A DNA stretch of 64,000 nt from assembly GCF_040744945.1 (NCBI RefSeq), contig NZ_CP160453.1, positions 2,232,001-2,296,000 on the forward strand, read 5' to 3'. Shown here piece after piece: positions 8,689 to 17,675 of the stretch (within the stretch, counting starts at the first letter, position 1; the number at the start of each line of letters is the position of its first letter). The DNA comes from Saccharothrix sp. HUAS TT1. GTDB lineage: Bacteria > Actinomycetota > Actinomycetes > Mycobacteriales > Pseudonocardiaceae. The notes under the pieces are model-generated. The model had not been told where the DNA came from and searched no databases. It saw nothing but the letters and a program-made list of their open reading frames with translations. Both the position numbers and the translations under genes were made by a program.

Positions 8689-9950
8689 GCACTTCGTTGA
8701 TGAACCCGTCCGAAGCCCCTTCCACCGTGCCGCCGCCGCGCAAGAGGCGCCGGATCCCCGGTTGGGCCGTCGGCGCGCTGGGGGTGGCGGGCGCGGTCGT
8801 GCTGCTGTCGACCACGTCCTACCTGACCGGCGTGCCGCAGCTGACGTCCACCGGCACCATCCAGACCGCGGTGCGGTTGGCGCTGCCGATCCTGCTGGCC
8901 GCGCTCGGCGGCCTGTGGGCCGAGCGCGCGGGCGTGGTGAACATCGGCCTCGAAGGCATGATGATCATGGGCACGTGGGGCGCGGCGTGGGCCGGCTACC
9001 AGTGGGGCCCGTGGGCGGCGCTGGTGGCGGCGGCCGTGTTCGGCGCGCTGGGCGGGCTGCTGCACGCCATCGCGACCGTGACGTTCGGGGTGAACCACAT
9101 CGTCTCCGGCGTGGCGATCAACCTGCTCGGGGCGGGCCTGACCAAGTACCTGTCCACGCTGATCTTCTTCCCGCTGTCGAACAACCCGCGCGAGTCGCCC
9201 GCGGTGTCGAAGTTCGACACGTACTCGGCCGCCGGGCTGTCGGACTGGCTCGGCGAGCTGGAGGCGCAGCAGCGGGTCGGGCTCTCCGACGTCGCCGGCA
9301 TCCTGCGCGGCCTGGTCACCGGCGTGTCGCCGTTGACGATGCTGGCCGTCCTGCTGGTGGTCGGCAGCTACCTGGTGCTGTGGCGGACCCGGTTCGGGCT
9401 GCGGCTGCGCTCGTGCGGCGAGAACCCGGTGGCCGCCGAGTCGCTGGGCGTCAACGTCTACCGGTACAAGTACGTCGCGGTGATCGCGTCCGGCGCGCTG
9501 GCGGGCATCGGCGGCGCGGCCCTGGTGCTCAACCCCGGCCAGCCCGGCTACCTGGAGGGCCAGGTCAACGGGCGCGGGTTCATCGGCCTGGCGGCGATGA
9601 TCTTCGGCAACTGGCGGCCGGGCGGGCTGCTCGGCGGCGCGGCCCTGTTCGGGTACGCCGACGGGTTGCAGCTGCGGTCCGGCGGCAAGACGTTCCTGGC
9701 GCTGGTCTACGGCGCGGTGCTGCTGCTGGTCGTGATCGTGGTCTGGCAGCTCGTGCGCCGCCGCTGGTTCGCCGCCGCGGCCGGGATCGTGGCCGCCGGC
9801 GCGCTGTACGCCGTGTACTACTCGGTGGACGAGGTGCCGAGCGAGCTGACCACCTACGCGCCGCACCTGGTGACGCTGATCGTGCTGGCCGTCGCGTCGC
9901 AGCGATTGCGGATGCCCGCGGCCGACGGGGTGGTGTACCGCCGTGGTTGA
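8685..9950 (+). CDS. Nucleoside ABC transporter permease (NupQ/YufQ type)
   Basis: About 421 residues. The ATG at 8685 overlaps the preceding TGA. The N-terminal ~30 residues are cytoplasmic and basic (PPPRKRRRIPGW), followed by helices. The family segment ERAGVVNIGLEGMMIMGTWG is at ~80-100 and the EAA-like loop ESLGVNVYRYKYVAV near 265. It is longer than the first permease because of an extra C-terminal pair of hydrophobic helices. The reading frame runs 8 bp into the GTG of cdd, tying import to the first catabolic enzyme. Confidence 0.92.
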   Translation: MSTSLMNPSEAPSTVPPPRKRRRIPGWAVGALGVAGAVVLLSTTSYLTGVPQLTSTGTIQTAVRLALPILLAALGGLWAERAGVVNIGLEGMMIMGTWGAAWAGYQWGPWAALVAAAVFGALGGLLHAIATVTFGVNHIVSGVAINLLGAGLTKYLSTLIFFPLSNNPRESPAVSKFDTYSAAGLSDWLGELEAQQRVGLSDVAGILRGLVTGVSPLTMLAVLLVVGSYLVLWRTRFGLRLRSCGENPVAAESLGVNVYRYKYVAVIASGALAGIGGAALVLNPGQPGYLEGQVNGRGFIGLAAMIFGNWRPGGLLGGAALFGYADGLQLRSGGKTFLALVYGAVLLLVVIVVWQLVRRRWFAAAAGIVAAGALYAVYYSVDEVPSELTTYAPHLVTLIVLAVASQRLRMPAADGVVYRRG

Positions 9951-10332
9951 GGTGGACTGGGACCTGCTGCGGGCGCGCGCCGTCGAGGCCGCGCAGGCCG
10001 CGTACTGCCCGTACTCCGGCCTGCGGGTCGGCGCGGCGGCGGTCTGCGACGACGGCCGCGTCGTCGTCGGGTGCAACGTCGAGAACGCCGCGTACGGCGT
10101 CGGGCTGTGCGCCGAGTGCACGCTGGCCGGTCAGTTCTTCCTGACCGGTGGCGGCAGGCTGGTCGCGCTGGCCTGCCGCAGCGGCACGGGTGAGCTGCTG
10201 ATGCCGTGCGGGCGGTGCCGACAGGTGATCTACGAGCTGGGCGGCGCGACCTGCCTGGTGGACACGCCGTCCGGCGTGCTGCCGATGACCTCGGTGCTGC
10301 CGGACGCGTTCGGACCGGAGGACCTGCCGTGA
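9943..10332 (+). CDS. cdd: Cytidine deaminase
   Basis: 129 residues, the normal length of the small tetrameric cytidine deaminases. It has the zinc site: C-x-E replacing H-x-E in GLCAECTLAGQ (Cys ligand plus catalytic Glu) and PCGRCRQ for the other two cysteines. YCPYSGLRVGAA is the typical N-terminal substrate segment. It converts cytidine and deoxycytidine to uridine and deoxyuridine. It starts with GTG inside the end of the permease gene and its stop overlaps deoA (GTGA), so it belongs to the importer operon. Confidence 0.95.
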   Translation: MVEVDWDLLRARAVEAAQAAYCPYSGLRVGAAAVCDDGRVVVGCNVENAAYGVGLCAECTLAGQFFLTGGGRLVALACRSGTGELLMPCGRCRQVIYELGGATCLVDTPSGVLPMTSVLPDAFGPEDLP

Positions 10333-11618
10333 CCCGGCCACCGGGACCGCACACCGCCGTGGACGTGATCCGCGCCAAGCGCGACCGCGCCCGGTTGACC
10401 GACGACCAGATCGACTGGGTGGTCGACGCCTACACCCGCGGCGAGGTGGCCGACGAGCAGATGTCGGCGCTGGCCATGGCGATCTTCCTGAACGGGATGG
10501 ACGCCGCCGAGACCGCCCGGTGGACGCGCGCCATGGTGGAGTCCGGCGAACGGCTGGCGCTGGACGTCGGCAGGCCCACCGTGGACAAGCACTCCACGGG
10601 CGGCGTCGGCGACAAGATCACGCTGCCGCTGGCGCCGCTGGTCGCGGCCTGCGGCGCGGCGGTGCCCCAGCTGTCCGGGCGCGGCCTCGGGCACACCGGG
10701 GGGACGCTGGACAAGCTGGAGGCCGTCCCCGGCTGGCGGGCGCGGCTGTCGGTGGACGAGGTGGCGGCGCAGCTGCGGTCGGTGGGCGCGGTGATCTGCG
10801 CCGCGACGTCCGGGCTCGCGCCGGCGGACCGGAAGCTGTACGCGCTGCGCGACGTGACGGGCACGGTGGAGTCCATCCCGCTGATCGCGTCGTCGATCAT
10901 GTCGAAGAAGATCGCCGAAGGCGCCGAGGCGCTGGTGCTGGACGTGAAGGTCGGGTCCGGGGCGTTCATGAAGTCCCTGGAGCAGGCCCGGGCGCTGGCG
11001 GCGGCGCTGGTGTCGATCGGCGTCGACCACGGGCTCCGCGTGTCGGCGCTGCTGACCGACATGTCGGTGCCGCTGGGGCGGGCGGTCGGCAACGCGGTCG
11101 AGGTGGCGGAGTCGGTCGACGTGCTGCGCGGCGGCGGTCCGGCCGACGTCGTGGAGCTGACCGTGGCGCTGGCGGAGGAGATGCTGTCGCGGGCGGGGGT
11201 GTCCGCTTCGCCGGCGTCGGTCCTGGCGTCCGGTGAGGCTTACGAGGTCTGGGCGCGGATGATCCGGGCGCAGGGCGGCGACCCGGACGCGCCGCTGCCC
11301 GTGGGGCGGCACAAGCACGTGGTGACGGCCGCCGAGGACGGGTACCTGACGTCGTTGGACGCCTACGCGGTGGGCGTCGCGGCCTGGCGGCTGGGCGCCG
11401 GGCGGGCTCGCAAGGAGGACCCGGTGCAGGCGGGCGCCGGCGTGCTGTGCCTGGTGAAGCCGGGCGAACGCGTGACCGCGGGCCAGCCGCTGCTGGAACT
11501 GCACACCGACACCCCCGACGCGGTGCCGGGCGCTCTGGAGTCGCTGGCCGGCGGCTACGGGATCGGCGACGAACCCCCGGCCCGCGGACCGCTGGTCCTC
11601 GACACCATCCGGGGTTAG
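10329..11618 (+). CDS. deoA: Thymidine phosphorylase
   Basis: 429 residues starting at GTG 10329, which overlaps the cdd stop by GTGA; an upstream start would run through cdd. It shows the pyrimidine-nucleoside phosphorylase signature SGRGLGHTGGTLDKLEA (residues ~115-131) and the phosphate/substrate segment KHSTGGVGDK (~82-91). The helical N-domain (DVIRAKRDRARLTDDQIDW), the central alpha/beta domain and the C-terminal PYNP_C barrel are all present. It phosphorolyses thymidine and deoxyuridine to base and deoxyribose-1-phosphate. Last gene of the importer operon; a perfect terminator hairpin follows. Confidence 0.95.
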   Translation: MTRPPGPHTAVDVIRAKRDRARLTDDQIDWVVDAYTRGEVADEQMSALAMAIFLNGMDAAETARWTRAMVESGERLALDVGRPTVDKHSTGGVGDKITLPLAPLVAACGAAVPQLSGRGLGHTGGTLDKLEAVPGWRARLSVDEVAAQLRSVGAVICAATSGLAPADRKLYALRDVTGTVESIPLIASSIMSKKIAEGAEALVLDVKVGSGAFMKSLEQARALAAALVSIGVDHGLRVSALLTDMSVPLGRAVGNAVEVAESVDVLRGGGPADVVELTVALAEEMLSRAGVSASPASVLASGEAYEVWARMIRAQGGDPDAPLPVGRHKHVVTAAEDGYLTSLDAYAVGVAAWRLGAGRARKEDPVQAGAGVLCLVKPGERVTAGQPLLELHTDTPDAVPGALESLAGGYGIGDEPPARGPLVLDTIRG

Positions 11619-11633
11619 GCAGCTCAACGAGGA

Positions 11634-11663
11634 GGCCCGGTCCGCGCGGAGCGGACCGGGCCT
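11634..11663. terminator. Bidirectional terminator between convergent genes
   Basis: GGCCCGGTCCGC (11634-11645), loop GCGGA, GCGGACCGGGCC (11651-11662): a perfect 12-bp stem between the deoA stop and the stop of the opposing coiled-coil gene. Confidence 0.85.
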
Positions 11664-11677
11664 TCGTCGCTCGGCGG

Positions 11678-12910
11678 TCAGGCGCCCTCGGCGGCCAGGT
11701 CGTCGTCGTCCACGTTGCGGTTGTCGCCCGGCTTCGAGCCGTTCTTGCGGGTGCGCCGCTGCGGCCGGGGGAGGGCGGTCGGCGGGGGCGGCGGGGTCGG
11801 GGAGCCGCCGCCGAGGATCAGCTCGGCGAAGGTCGCCATGGCCTCGTCCAGCTGGCCGCCGATGCGCAGCTCCGACTCCTGGTTGCTCCGGCGCACCAGG
11901 CCGGCCAGCGACTCGGCGTCGGGCCGGGTCGACAGCGTGCCCTCGACCTTGGCGATGCCCTGCTCCACCACGCCGGACAGCTCGCCGAGGCGGGACGCGA
12001 AGTCGTCCTCCACCGAGTCGAGCCGGGTCGCCATGGTGTCCAGCCGCGACGTCACCTGCTCCAGGCGCTGCGCCAGCGCCTCCAGGCGGTCGGTCGAGTC
12101 GACCTGGTCGCGGGTCTCGTCCAGCGCCGCGTGCAGCGCCTCGCGGGCCTCGTCCAGCTTGCCCGTCAGCGTGCTGCGGGTGTCGGCCAGCGACGAGGAC
12201 AGCGAGTCGCGCGTCTCGGCCAGCGACGAGTGCAGCCCGTCCCGGGTGCTGTTGAGGTTGTCGCGGGTCTCGTCCAGCCTGCCGTGCAGGGCGTTGGTCG
12301 AGTCCGCCAGCGACCGCTGCAGCGCCTCGCGGGTGCCGTCGAGGTGTTCGTGCACGCCCTCGTCCACCTCGTCCAGGCGACCGCGCAGCGCGGCCTCCAG
12401 CGCCTCGATCCGCTCCCGCAGCGGCGCGATCACCGCGCCCGGCACCTGGTCGACCTTGCCGTCCTGCTTGTCCAGGTGGCCGTCGAGGTCGTCCAGCCGC
12501 TTGTGGATGTGGGAGAGCTTGTCCTCCAGGCCGTCCATCCGCCCGGCGACGCCCTCGAACCGGCCCGCCACCCCGTCGAGCCGACCGTCGAGCTGCGCGA
12601 ACGGCTTGGCCAGCTTGTCGACCAGGCCCTCGACGGCCCGACCGATGCCCTGGACGGCGTTGTCCTGCGCCTCCAACCTGGCCAGCGCCTCGTCCAGCCG
12701 CTCGGCCAGCACGCTGACCTCGGTCCGGTCGGGCAGCTCGGACAGGCGCTTGCGAACGGAACCCAGCGACTCGAGCGGGGACATCCGCGCGTGGATCTCG
12801 TCCAGCGCGTCGAAGATCTGCTGCTGCTCGCTCTCACGGATCTCCGCGGCGCGCGTGAGCATGTTGCGCATCCGATCGAAGGACATCGTGGAGTTGTTGT
12901 TCTCGTTCAC
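11678..12910 (-). CDS. Apolipoprotein-like amphipathic coiled-coil protein
   Basis: 410 residues from GTG 12910 (VNENNNSTMSFDRMRNMLTR); an in-frame ATG lies 8 codons in. Longer in-frame extensions cover a non-conserved stretch with frequent prolines and are not favoured. Most of the protein is a chain of 11/22-residue amphipathic helical repeats, for example LDETRDNLNSTRDGLHSSLA and similar between residues ~90 and 330. The charge pattern resembles apolipoprotein A-I/A-IV repeats. There is no signal peptide or membrane helix, and the tail is Pro-rich then basic/acidic (RPQRRTRKNG...DDDDLAAEG). A cytoplasmic scaffold or lipid/envelope-associated filament is inferred. No enzymatic function is visible. 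Confidence 0.75.
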   Translation of the reverse strand: MNENNNSTMSFDRMRNMLTRAAEIRESEQQQIFDALDEIHARMSPLESLGSVRKRLSELPDRTEVSVLAERLDEALARLEAQDNAVQGIGRAVEGLVDKLAKPFAQLDGRLDGVAGRFEGVAGRMDGLEDKLSHIHKRLDDLDGHLDKQDGKVDQVPGAVIAPLRERIEALEAALRGRLDEVDEGVHEHLDGTREALQRSLADSTNALHGRLDETRDNLNSTRDGLHSSLAETRDSLSSSLADTRSTLTGKLDEAREALHAALDETRDQVDSTDRLEALAQRLEQVTSRLDTMATRLDSVEDDFASRLGELSGVVEQGIAKVEGTLSTRPDAESLAGLVRRSNQESELRIGGQLDEAMATFAELILGGGSPTPPPPPTALPRPQRRTRKNGSKPGDNRNVDDDDLAAEGA

Positions 12911-13283
12911 GGCTCGGGTGCCTTCGTCCAGGGGAGGGGAGACCTCCGGGAGCCTAACCAGGTTGGGGCGGTGGGCAGTAGCGCCCCCCGACGCGGACCG
13001 CCTGGATCGACCTTGCGTGTACTCCGTTGGAGTGACAGTGGCCGACCCTACCTCAAGGTAACCGCCAGCGGGCCTGTGACTGCGCCGCGTGAGCATCCAC
13101 CGTGTGAGTGACTAAAGCCGTGGTAGAGGTAGCGGAAAGTTCTGCATCACGACTGCACAACGGCGAAAGCGGCCCCCGACAGAGTGGTTCTGAACACACC
13201 CGGTGACGCCGGGGTGATGATACCGGATCAAGATCATCGCTCGGCGCAACGACACGGCGTGTCACCGGTATACGGTGGCGGCC
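12911..13283. other. Divergent intergenic region with two short palindromes
   Basis: 373 bp between the coiled-coil gene and add. It holds ACTCC-GTT-GGAGT (13021-13033) and the perfect palindrome TACCTCAAGGTA (13049-13060), both nearer the coiled-coil gene and possible operator sites. No RNA gene or convincing small CDS was seen. Confidence 0.45.
13271..13276 (+). promoter_or_regulatory. Candidate -10 for leaderless add
   Basis: TACGGT ends 7 bases before 13284, placing transcription start at or next to the ATG; no Shine-Dalgarno sequence precedes that ATG. No good -35 is visible. Confidence 0.4.
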
Positions 13284-14348
13284 ATGCCGACCCCGCTTAC
13301 CCAGGAGGCCCTTCGCAGCGCGCCGAAGGTGCTGCTGCACGACCACCTCGACGGTGGCCTCCGCCCCCAGACGGTGATCGAACTCGCCGACGCCTGCGGC
13401 CACCAGGGCCTGCCGACGACCGACCCGGTCGCGCTGGGCGAGTGGTTCCGCGACAACGCCAACTCCGGCTCGCTGGTCCGCTACCTGGAGGGCTTCGCGC
13501 ACACGTGCGGCGTCATGCAGGACGAGGCCGCACTGGTCCGCGTCGCCTCCGAGGCCGTGCAGGACCTCGCCGACGACGGGGTCGTGTACGCCGAGATCCG
13601 CTACGCCCCCGAGCTGTTCACCGACAAGGGCCTGAGCCTGGAGCAGGCCGTCGAGGCCGTGCAGGAGGGCTTCCGGCAGGGCGAGGCCGCCACCGGCGGT
13701 CGGATCCGGGTGGGCACGCTGCTCTGCGCGATGCGCCAGAACGACGGCTGGCAGCGGATCGCCGACCTGGTGGTCCGCTACCGGGACGCGGGCGTGGTCG
13801 GCTTCGACATCGCGGGCCCCGAGGCCGGGTTCCCGCCGAGCAAGGAGCTGTCCGCGTTCGAGTACCTGCGGCAGCAGAACGCGCACTTCACCATCCACGC
13901 CGCCGAGGCGTCCGGCGCGGAGTCGGCGTGGGAGGCCGTGCAACTCGCGGGCGCGGAGCGGCTGGGCCACGGCGTGCGGCTGGCCGAGGACATCGACGGC
14001 GACGAGGTCGGGCTCCTCGCCGCGTACGTGCGGGACCGGCGCATCGCGCTGGAGATGTGCCCGACGTCGAACGTGCACACCGGCGCGGTGGCCTCGCTGG
14101 CCGAGCACCCGATCCGGCGGATGGCCGACCTGGGCTTCCGGGTCACCGTGAACACCGACAACCGGCTGATGAGCATGGTGTCGATGACCGGCGAGTTCGC
14201 CACCGTGGTCGAGCACTTCGGGTTCGGCTGGGACGACCTGCGCCGGTTCACCGCCAACGCCGCCAAGGCCGCGTTCCTGCCGCTGGACGAGCGCCGCGCC
14301 CTGGTCCAGGACGTGATCGAGCCCGCGTACGCCGCACTGCTGAAGTGA
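13284..14348 (+). CDS. add: Adenosine deaminase
   Basis: 354 residues. It carries the full metal and catalytic set of the family: LLHDHLDGGLRP (H-x-H), TIHAAEASG (His, Glu), RLGHGVRL and VTVNTDNRL (Asp). MCPTSNVHTGA is the usual active-site lid segment. It deaminates adenosine and deoxyadenosine to inosine and deoxyinosine for the purine nucleoside phosphorylase at 45033. ATG 13284 is chosen over the in-frame GTG at 13275 because a TACGGT element is spaced for a leaderless transcript. It is functionally linked to, but transcribed separately from, the cdd-deoA operon. Confidence 0.95.
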   Translation: MPTPLTQEALRSAPKVLLHDHLDGGLRPQTVIELADACGHQGLPTTDPVALGEWFRDNANSGSLVRYLEGFAHTCGVMQDEAALVRVASEAVQDLADDGVVYAEIRYAPELFTDKGLSLEQAVEAVQEGFRQGEAATGGRIRVGTLLCAMRQNDGWQRIADLVVRYRDAGVVGFDIAGPEAGFPPSKELSAFEYLRQQNAHFTIHAAEASGAESAWEAVQLAGAERLGHGVRLAEDIDGDEVGLLAAYVRDRRIALEMCPTSNVHTGAVASLAEHPIRRMADLGFRVTVNTDNRLMSMVSMTGEFATVVEHFGFGWDDLRRFTANAAKAAFLPLDERRALVQDVIEPAYAALLK

Positions 14349-14352
14349 CGGA

Positions 14353-14387
14353 AGAGGTCGCGGGCTCCGACGGGGCCCGCGACCTCT
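14353..14387. terminator. Terminator between add and the opposing gene
   Basis: AGAGGTCGCGGGC (14353-14365) pairs perfectly with GCCCGCGACCTCT (14375-14387), a 13-bp stem just after the add stop and before the convergent gene stop. Confidence 0.85.
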
Positions 14388-14405
14388 CCTCTGGTCACGC
14401 CTTGC

Positions 14406-15617
14406 CTAGTGGACCTTGAGCCGGTCCTCGAACGCCGCCACCAGCGCCCGCCACGCCACCTGCTCGTCGTCGAACGGCGCGCTGGGCGCGAGCCGCGTCG
14501 GGTCCGGCTTGAGCACGTACGACACCAGCCAGCCCAGCCGCTCGGACTGGTTCAGCGCCACCTTCACGGTGTCGTCGTTCGCCCACTCGCCCGCGTCCTC
14601 CAGCAGTTCGACCACCAGGTCGAGCTGCGTGGGGTCGATCGCGTTCGGCCCGTCGACGATGTCCTCGTCCAGGCCGGTGAGCACGTAGACGTTGTCCGGG
14701 TCGACGTCGACGTCGAGGTCGCCGCCGGTCGCCCTGGTGACCAGCTCGCCCCAGGTCGACACCTCGGCCAGGTCGTTGTCGTCGGCCTCGACGATGAACC
14801 GGGCCAGCGCGCGCGGCGACGTGAAGACGTCGATCTTGCCCTTGCGGCCGAGGAACACCGGCTGGTCGTCCAGGTAGCAGCGCAGCGTGTAGTACTCGCC
14901 CGCGCCACTGATGATCTTGATGGGGTCGATGCCGACCTCACCCCAGAAGCCGACCGGCTCGTCGCCGTCCTCGTCGTCCTCGTCGTCCGAGACCACCGCC
15001 GCCGCGGCGTTGGCCTCCTCGAACGCGGCCAGTTCCTCCTGCGCCGCCTTCAGCTCGACCGCGTCCACCTCGGGCGTGCTCGCGACCTCGTCGATCGCGT
15101 CCAGCACCTCGTCCCACTTGTCGGAGACGACCTCGGCCAGCTCGGTCCACAGCGCGTGGCCCTCGCGACCGGTGAACGGCAGCGTGCCCTGCGGCAGCAG
15201 CGCGAAGCCCTCCGCCGAGTCCAGGATCTCGTGCACCTTCTCCAGGTCGCACACGTCCGCCAGCGAGCGCACGATCGAGATCACGTCGGCCAGCTCGCCG
15301 ATGACCCAGGTGTCGGGCTCCTCGGCGACCAGCTCCGGCACGCCCACCAGGTCGAACTGGTGGTTGTCGTCCGGCGACAGCTCACCGACCGACAGCGCGG
15401 GCACCACGTGCCACGCCGGGTGGTCGGTCAGGTCGTGCTCCTCGGCCTTGCGCACGAACGCCGCCAGGTGCGCGGCATCGGGGAACGTGTACAGGTCCTC
15501 CTCGTGGCCGAGGAAGGCTTCCCACTCCTCGCCCTCTTCCCGCCAGCGCGGGGCCCACAGGGTGACGACATCACCCTGGGTGAGCCCCAGCTCGATCGGG
15601 ACGATGTCCTGTGCCAT
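14406..15617 (-). CDS. Conserved actinobacterial protein (often called primosomal protein)
   Basis: 403 residues, acidic, soluble, without signal peptide or membrane segment. It begins MAQDIVPIELGLTQGDVVTL and seems to hold two related halves: an N-terminal unit with EDLYTFPDAAHLAAFV and a C-terminal unit with GKIDVFTSPRALARFI, joined by an acidic linker (DDEDDEDGDE). The internal duplication, aromatic segments (VTLWAPRWREEGEEWEAF / YYTLRCYLDDQPVFLG) and conservation in high-GC actinobacteria are what I recognise. The database label 'primosomal protein' has no motif support here. It stands alone between two convergent or oppositely spaced units. Confidence 0.75.
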   Translation of the reverse strand: MAQDIVPIELGLTQGDVVTLWAPRWREEGEEWEAFLGHEEDLYTFPDAAHLAAFVRKAEEHDLTDHPAWHVVPALSVGELSPDDNHQFDLVGVPELVAEEPDTWVIGELADVISIVRSLADVCDLEKVHEILDSAEGFALLPQGTLPFTGREGHALWTELAEVVSDKWDEVLDAIDEVASTPEVDAVELKAAQEELAAFEEANAAAAVVSDDEDDEDGDEPVGFWGEVGIDPIKIISGAGEYYTLRCYLDDQPVFLGRKGKIDVFTSPRALARFIVEADDNDLAEVSTWGELVTRATGGDLDVDVDPDNVYVLTGLDEDIVDGPNAIDPTQLDLVVELLEDAGEWANDDTVKVALNQSERLGWLVSYVLKPDPTRLAPSAPFDDEQVAWRALVAAFEDRLKVH

Positions 15618-15682
15618 CCGACCTCCCGGTCACGCCATGCCCCTTTGCGATGCGGGGGCAAGAGTACGGGGTCGATCACCCG

Positions 15683-16150
15683 CTACTGCCGTTGACCACG
15701 GAAAGGGTCCGCGAAGTAGTCGTCGTCGTCCGGCTCCTCGGGCGCCGGGCGGGGCGCGGGGCGGCTCCGCGGCTGCCCGGCCCACGGCGGTCGGGCCGGT
15801 CCCGGGGGCGGGGCGGGCGCGGGCGGGGGTTCGGCCGCGGTCCTCAGCGGCGGCGGTCCGGCGAACGCCTCCACCGCCATCGCCAGGCCGTCGCCCAGCG
15901 CCTTGGCCAGCTCGTTGTAGCTGGTCCGCACGGCCGCGTCGGTCGCCAGCCGGGCCGTCTCCACCACCAGCGCGCCCACCGCGCCCGGTCCCCGCGCCAG
16001 CGCGTCCGGGTGCAGGTCGAGCGACTTCAGCTCACCGGTGGCGGTCGCCGTGGCGCGGGCCAGGCGGCTGGGGTGCTCGGCCGAGCCGGTGGTGCGGGCC
16101 AGCACGTCGGTCAGGGACTCGGCCGCCGCGAGTCGTTGTTCCTGCGTCAC
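15683..16150 (-). CDS. YbaB/EbfC-like protein with Pro-rich tail
   Basis: 155 residues. Residues 1-~100 are a helix-strand-helix body with a central ARATATATGELKSLDLHPDA segment in the position where YbaB proteins carry their beta-hairpin, then an amphipathic helix. Residues ~105-155 are Pro/Arg/Asp-rich and probably disordered. It overlaps the upstream YbaB-like gene by ATGA and is the last gene of a four-gene minus-strand module (17999 to 15683). The YbaB assignment is weaker than for its neighbour. Confidence 0.7.
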   Translation of the reverse strand: MTQEQRLAAAESLTDVLARTTGSAEHPSRLARATATATGELKSLDLHPDALARGPGAVGALVVETARLATDAAVRTSYNELAKALGDGLAMAVEAFAGPPPLRTAAEPPPAPAPPPGPARPPWAGQPRSRPAPRPAPEEPDDDDYFADPFRGQRQ

Positions 16151-16521
16151 CGCGAACCCCTCAGGTACGTGCCACCGAAGTCGTCGTCGTCCGGACCGCG
16201 CTCGAAACCGATCTCGGTCAACGCCCGCAGCGTCGCCGGGTCGGCCACCCGCTCCAGGGTCCGGTGCATCCGGGTGGAGGCGTCCTTGGAGGCCCGTGCG
16301 GCGACGCGCAGGATCTCGTCGGCCAGCGCCCGCGGTCCCATGTTCAGCGCCGCCGGCGACACCCGCACCTCCCGGGGCGGTCCGCCGGGCGCGGTGACGA
16401 CGGTGACCGCGCCGTCGGGTGACGACGCCCGGCCGAGCACCGGACCGGTGCGCGCCGCGTGCTCGGAAACCCGCCGCTCGGTGTCGGCGACCCGCTCGGC
16501 CGCCCGCTGCGTCTCGTCCAC
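16147..16521 (-). CDS. YbaB/EbfC-family protein
   Basis: 124 residues. The fold signature GRASSPDGAVTVVTAPGGPP (strand pair preceded by a helix) and a C-terminal amphipathic helix (LADEILRVAARASKDASTRM) match YbaB/EbfC proteins. The tail is short and acidic (DDDDFGG). It starts four bases after the NlpC/P60 gene stops and overlaps the next gene by ATGA, so two YbaB-type proteins are co-translated with WXG/EspC-type proteins. The two may form a heterodimer, given their adjacency; that is inference. Confidence 0.8.
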   Translation of the reverse strand: MDETQRAAERVADTERRVSEHAARTGPVLGRASSPDGAVTVVTAPGGPPREVRVSPAALNMGPRALADEILRVAARASKDASTRMHRTLERVADPATLRALTEIGFERGPDDDDFGGTYLRGSR

Positions 16522-16525
16522 GCCC

Positions 16526-17674
16526 TCAGCCCGTCGGTCGGTAGAAGCCCATGAAGCCCATGCCGCTGTTGCTCGTGCGGATCGGGTTGACCTGCACCGG
16601 GTCGCCCGCCTCCACCATCTGCCCGTTGCCGATCACCATGGCCACGTGCCCGTCCCACACCACCAGGTCGCCGGGCAGCAGCTGGTCGGCCGGCACCGAC
16701 GCGCCCATGGCCTGCGACGACGCGGGCCGCGGGATGTCGAACCCGGCGCCGCCGTAGGCCCACTGGGTCAGGCCGCTGCAGTCCGTGCCCTGGGGCGGGT
16801 TCGCGCCGCCCCACACGTACGGGGTGCCCAGGGCGGACAACGCGTTGCGCACGGCGCGCGCGGCGGTCTCGTTGGGCGCTTCGGCGCTGCTGCCGTCCGG
16901 CAGGTTCACGCCGACGCCGGTGCCGGGTTGCGGCGGGATGGCCACGGGCAGGTTCGGGCCGATCGCGCCGCCACCGCCGCCCCCACCACTGCCGCCCCCA
17001 CCTCCACCGCCGCTACCGCCTGTGCCGCCGCTGCCGCCGGTCCCGCTGGACGACGAGCCACCGCCGTCACCCGCGGACGACGTCGACGTGGAGCCGCCGC
17101 TCTCCACGCCCAACGGGTCGCCGAGGCCGGCGAAGTCCGGGTGCTGCAAGCTCCGGAGCTGCGCGACGACGTTCGTCAGCTCGGTGCGGACCCGGTCCAG
17201 CTCCCGAGCCGTCCTGCCCTCGTACTCGCGGGCCTTCGCGGTCACCTCCGCCGCCACCGCGAGCACCGCGCCGATCCCGCCGAACACGCCGGCCGCCACG
17301 GCCGCCGCCAGCCGGGGCCACGCCCAACCGGTGAACTCGTCGATCAGGGCCTGGATCGCGGTCCTGCCGGACGTCACCGCGTCGACCGCGGTGGTGGCCG
17401 CCTGCCGCGTGGTCGTCGCGTTGCGCGCCAACGTGCCCACGCCGCCGGAGAACGTCGCGACGCGGGCCTGGAAGGCGTTCGCCTTCTCGCCGTACCAGCC
17501 GGCCAGCGCCGCGTTCGCCGCGCCGGTGTGCCTGCCCTCGACCTCGGTGAGCGCCGAGGCCGCCCGCCCGAACGCCTCCGCCGCGCCCGTCGCACCGCCG
17601 GTGTCGCCGTCGAGCTGGGCCAGGTGGTCCTTCATCGGCCGGACCAGGGCCGCCAGGAAGCCGCCGACGTCCAC
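16526..17674 (-). CDS. WXG100-fused NlpC/P60 peptidoglycan hydrolase
   Basis: 382 residues from GTG 17674, one base after the EspC-like stop. Residues ~1-100 form a WXG100-like helical hairpin with turn W-Y-G (ALAGWYGEKANAFQAR). A hydrophobic stretch follows at ~105-130 (LAAAVAAGVFGGIGAVLAVA), then a Gly/Ser linker with two G9-like runs. The C-terminus is an NlpC/P60 domain: TPYVWGGANPPQGTDCSGLTQ (catalytic Cys) and GDLVVWDGHVAMVIG (catalytic His). It likely cleaves gamma-D-Glu-meso-DAP peptide bonds after type VII export. There is no Sec signal peptide, which fits a WXG-type route. An in-frame extension upstream would run through the neighbouring gene. Confidence 0.9.
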   Translation of the reverse strand: MDVGGFLAALVRPMKDHLAQLDGDTGGATGAAEAFGRAASALTEVEGRHTGAANAALAGWYGEKANAFQARVATFSGGVGTLARNATTTRQAATTAVDAVTSGRTAIQALIDEFTGWAWPRLAAAVAAGVFGGIGAVLAVAAEVTAKAREYEGRTARELDRVRTELTNVVAQLRSLQHPDFAGLGDPLGVESGGSTSTSSAGDGGGSSSSGTGGSGGTGGSGGGGGGGSGGGGGGGAIGPNLPVAIPPQPGTGVGVNLPDGSSAEAPNETAARAVRNALSALGTPYVWGGANPPQGTDCSGLTQWAYGGAGFDIPRPASSQAMGASVPADQLLPGDLVVWDGHVAMVIGNGQMVEAGDPVQVNPIRTSNSGMGFMGFYRPTG

Positions 17675-17675
17675 G

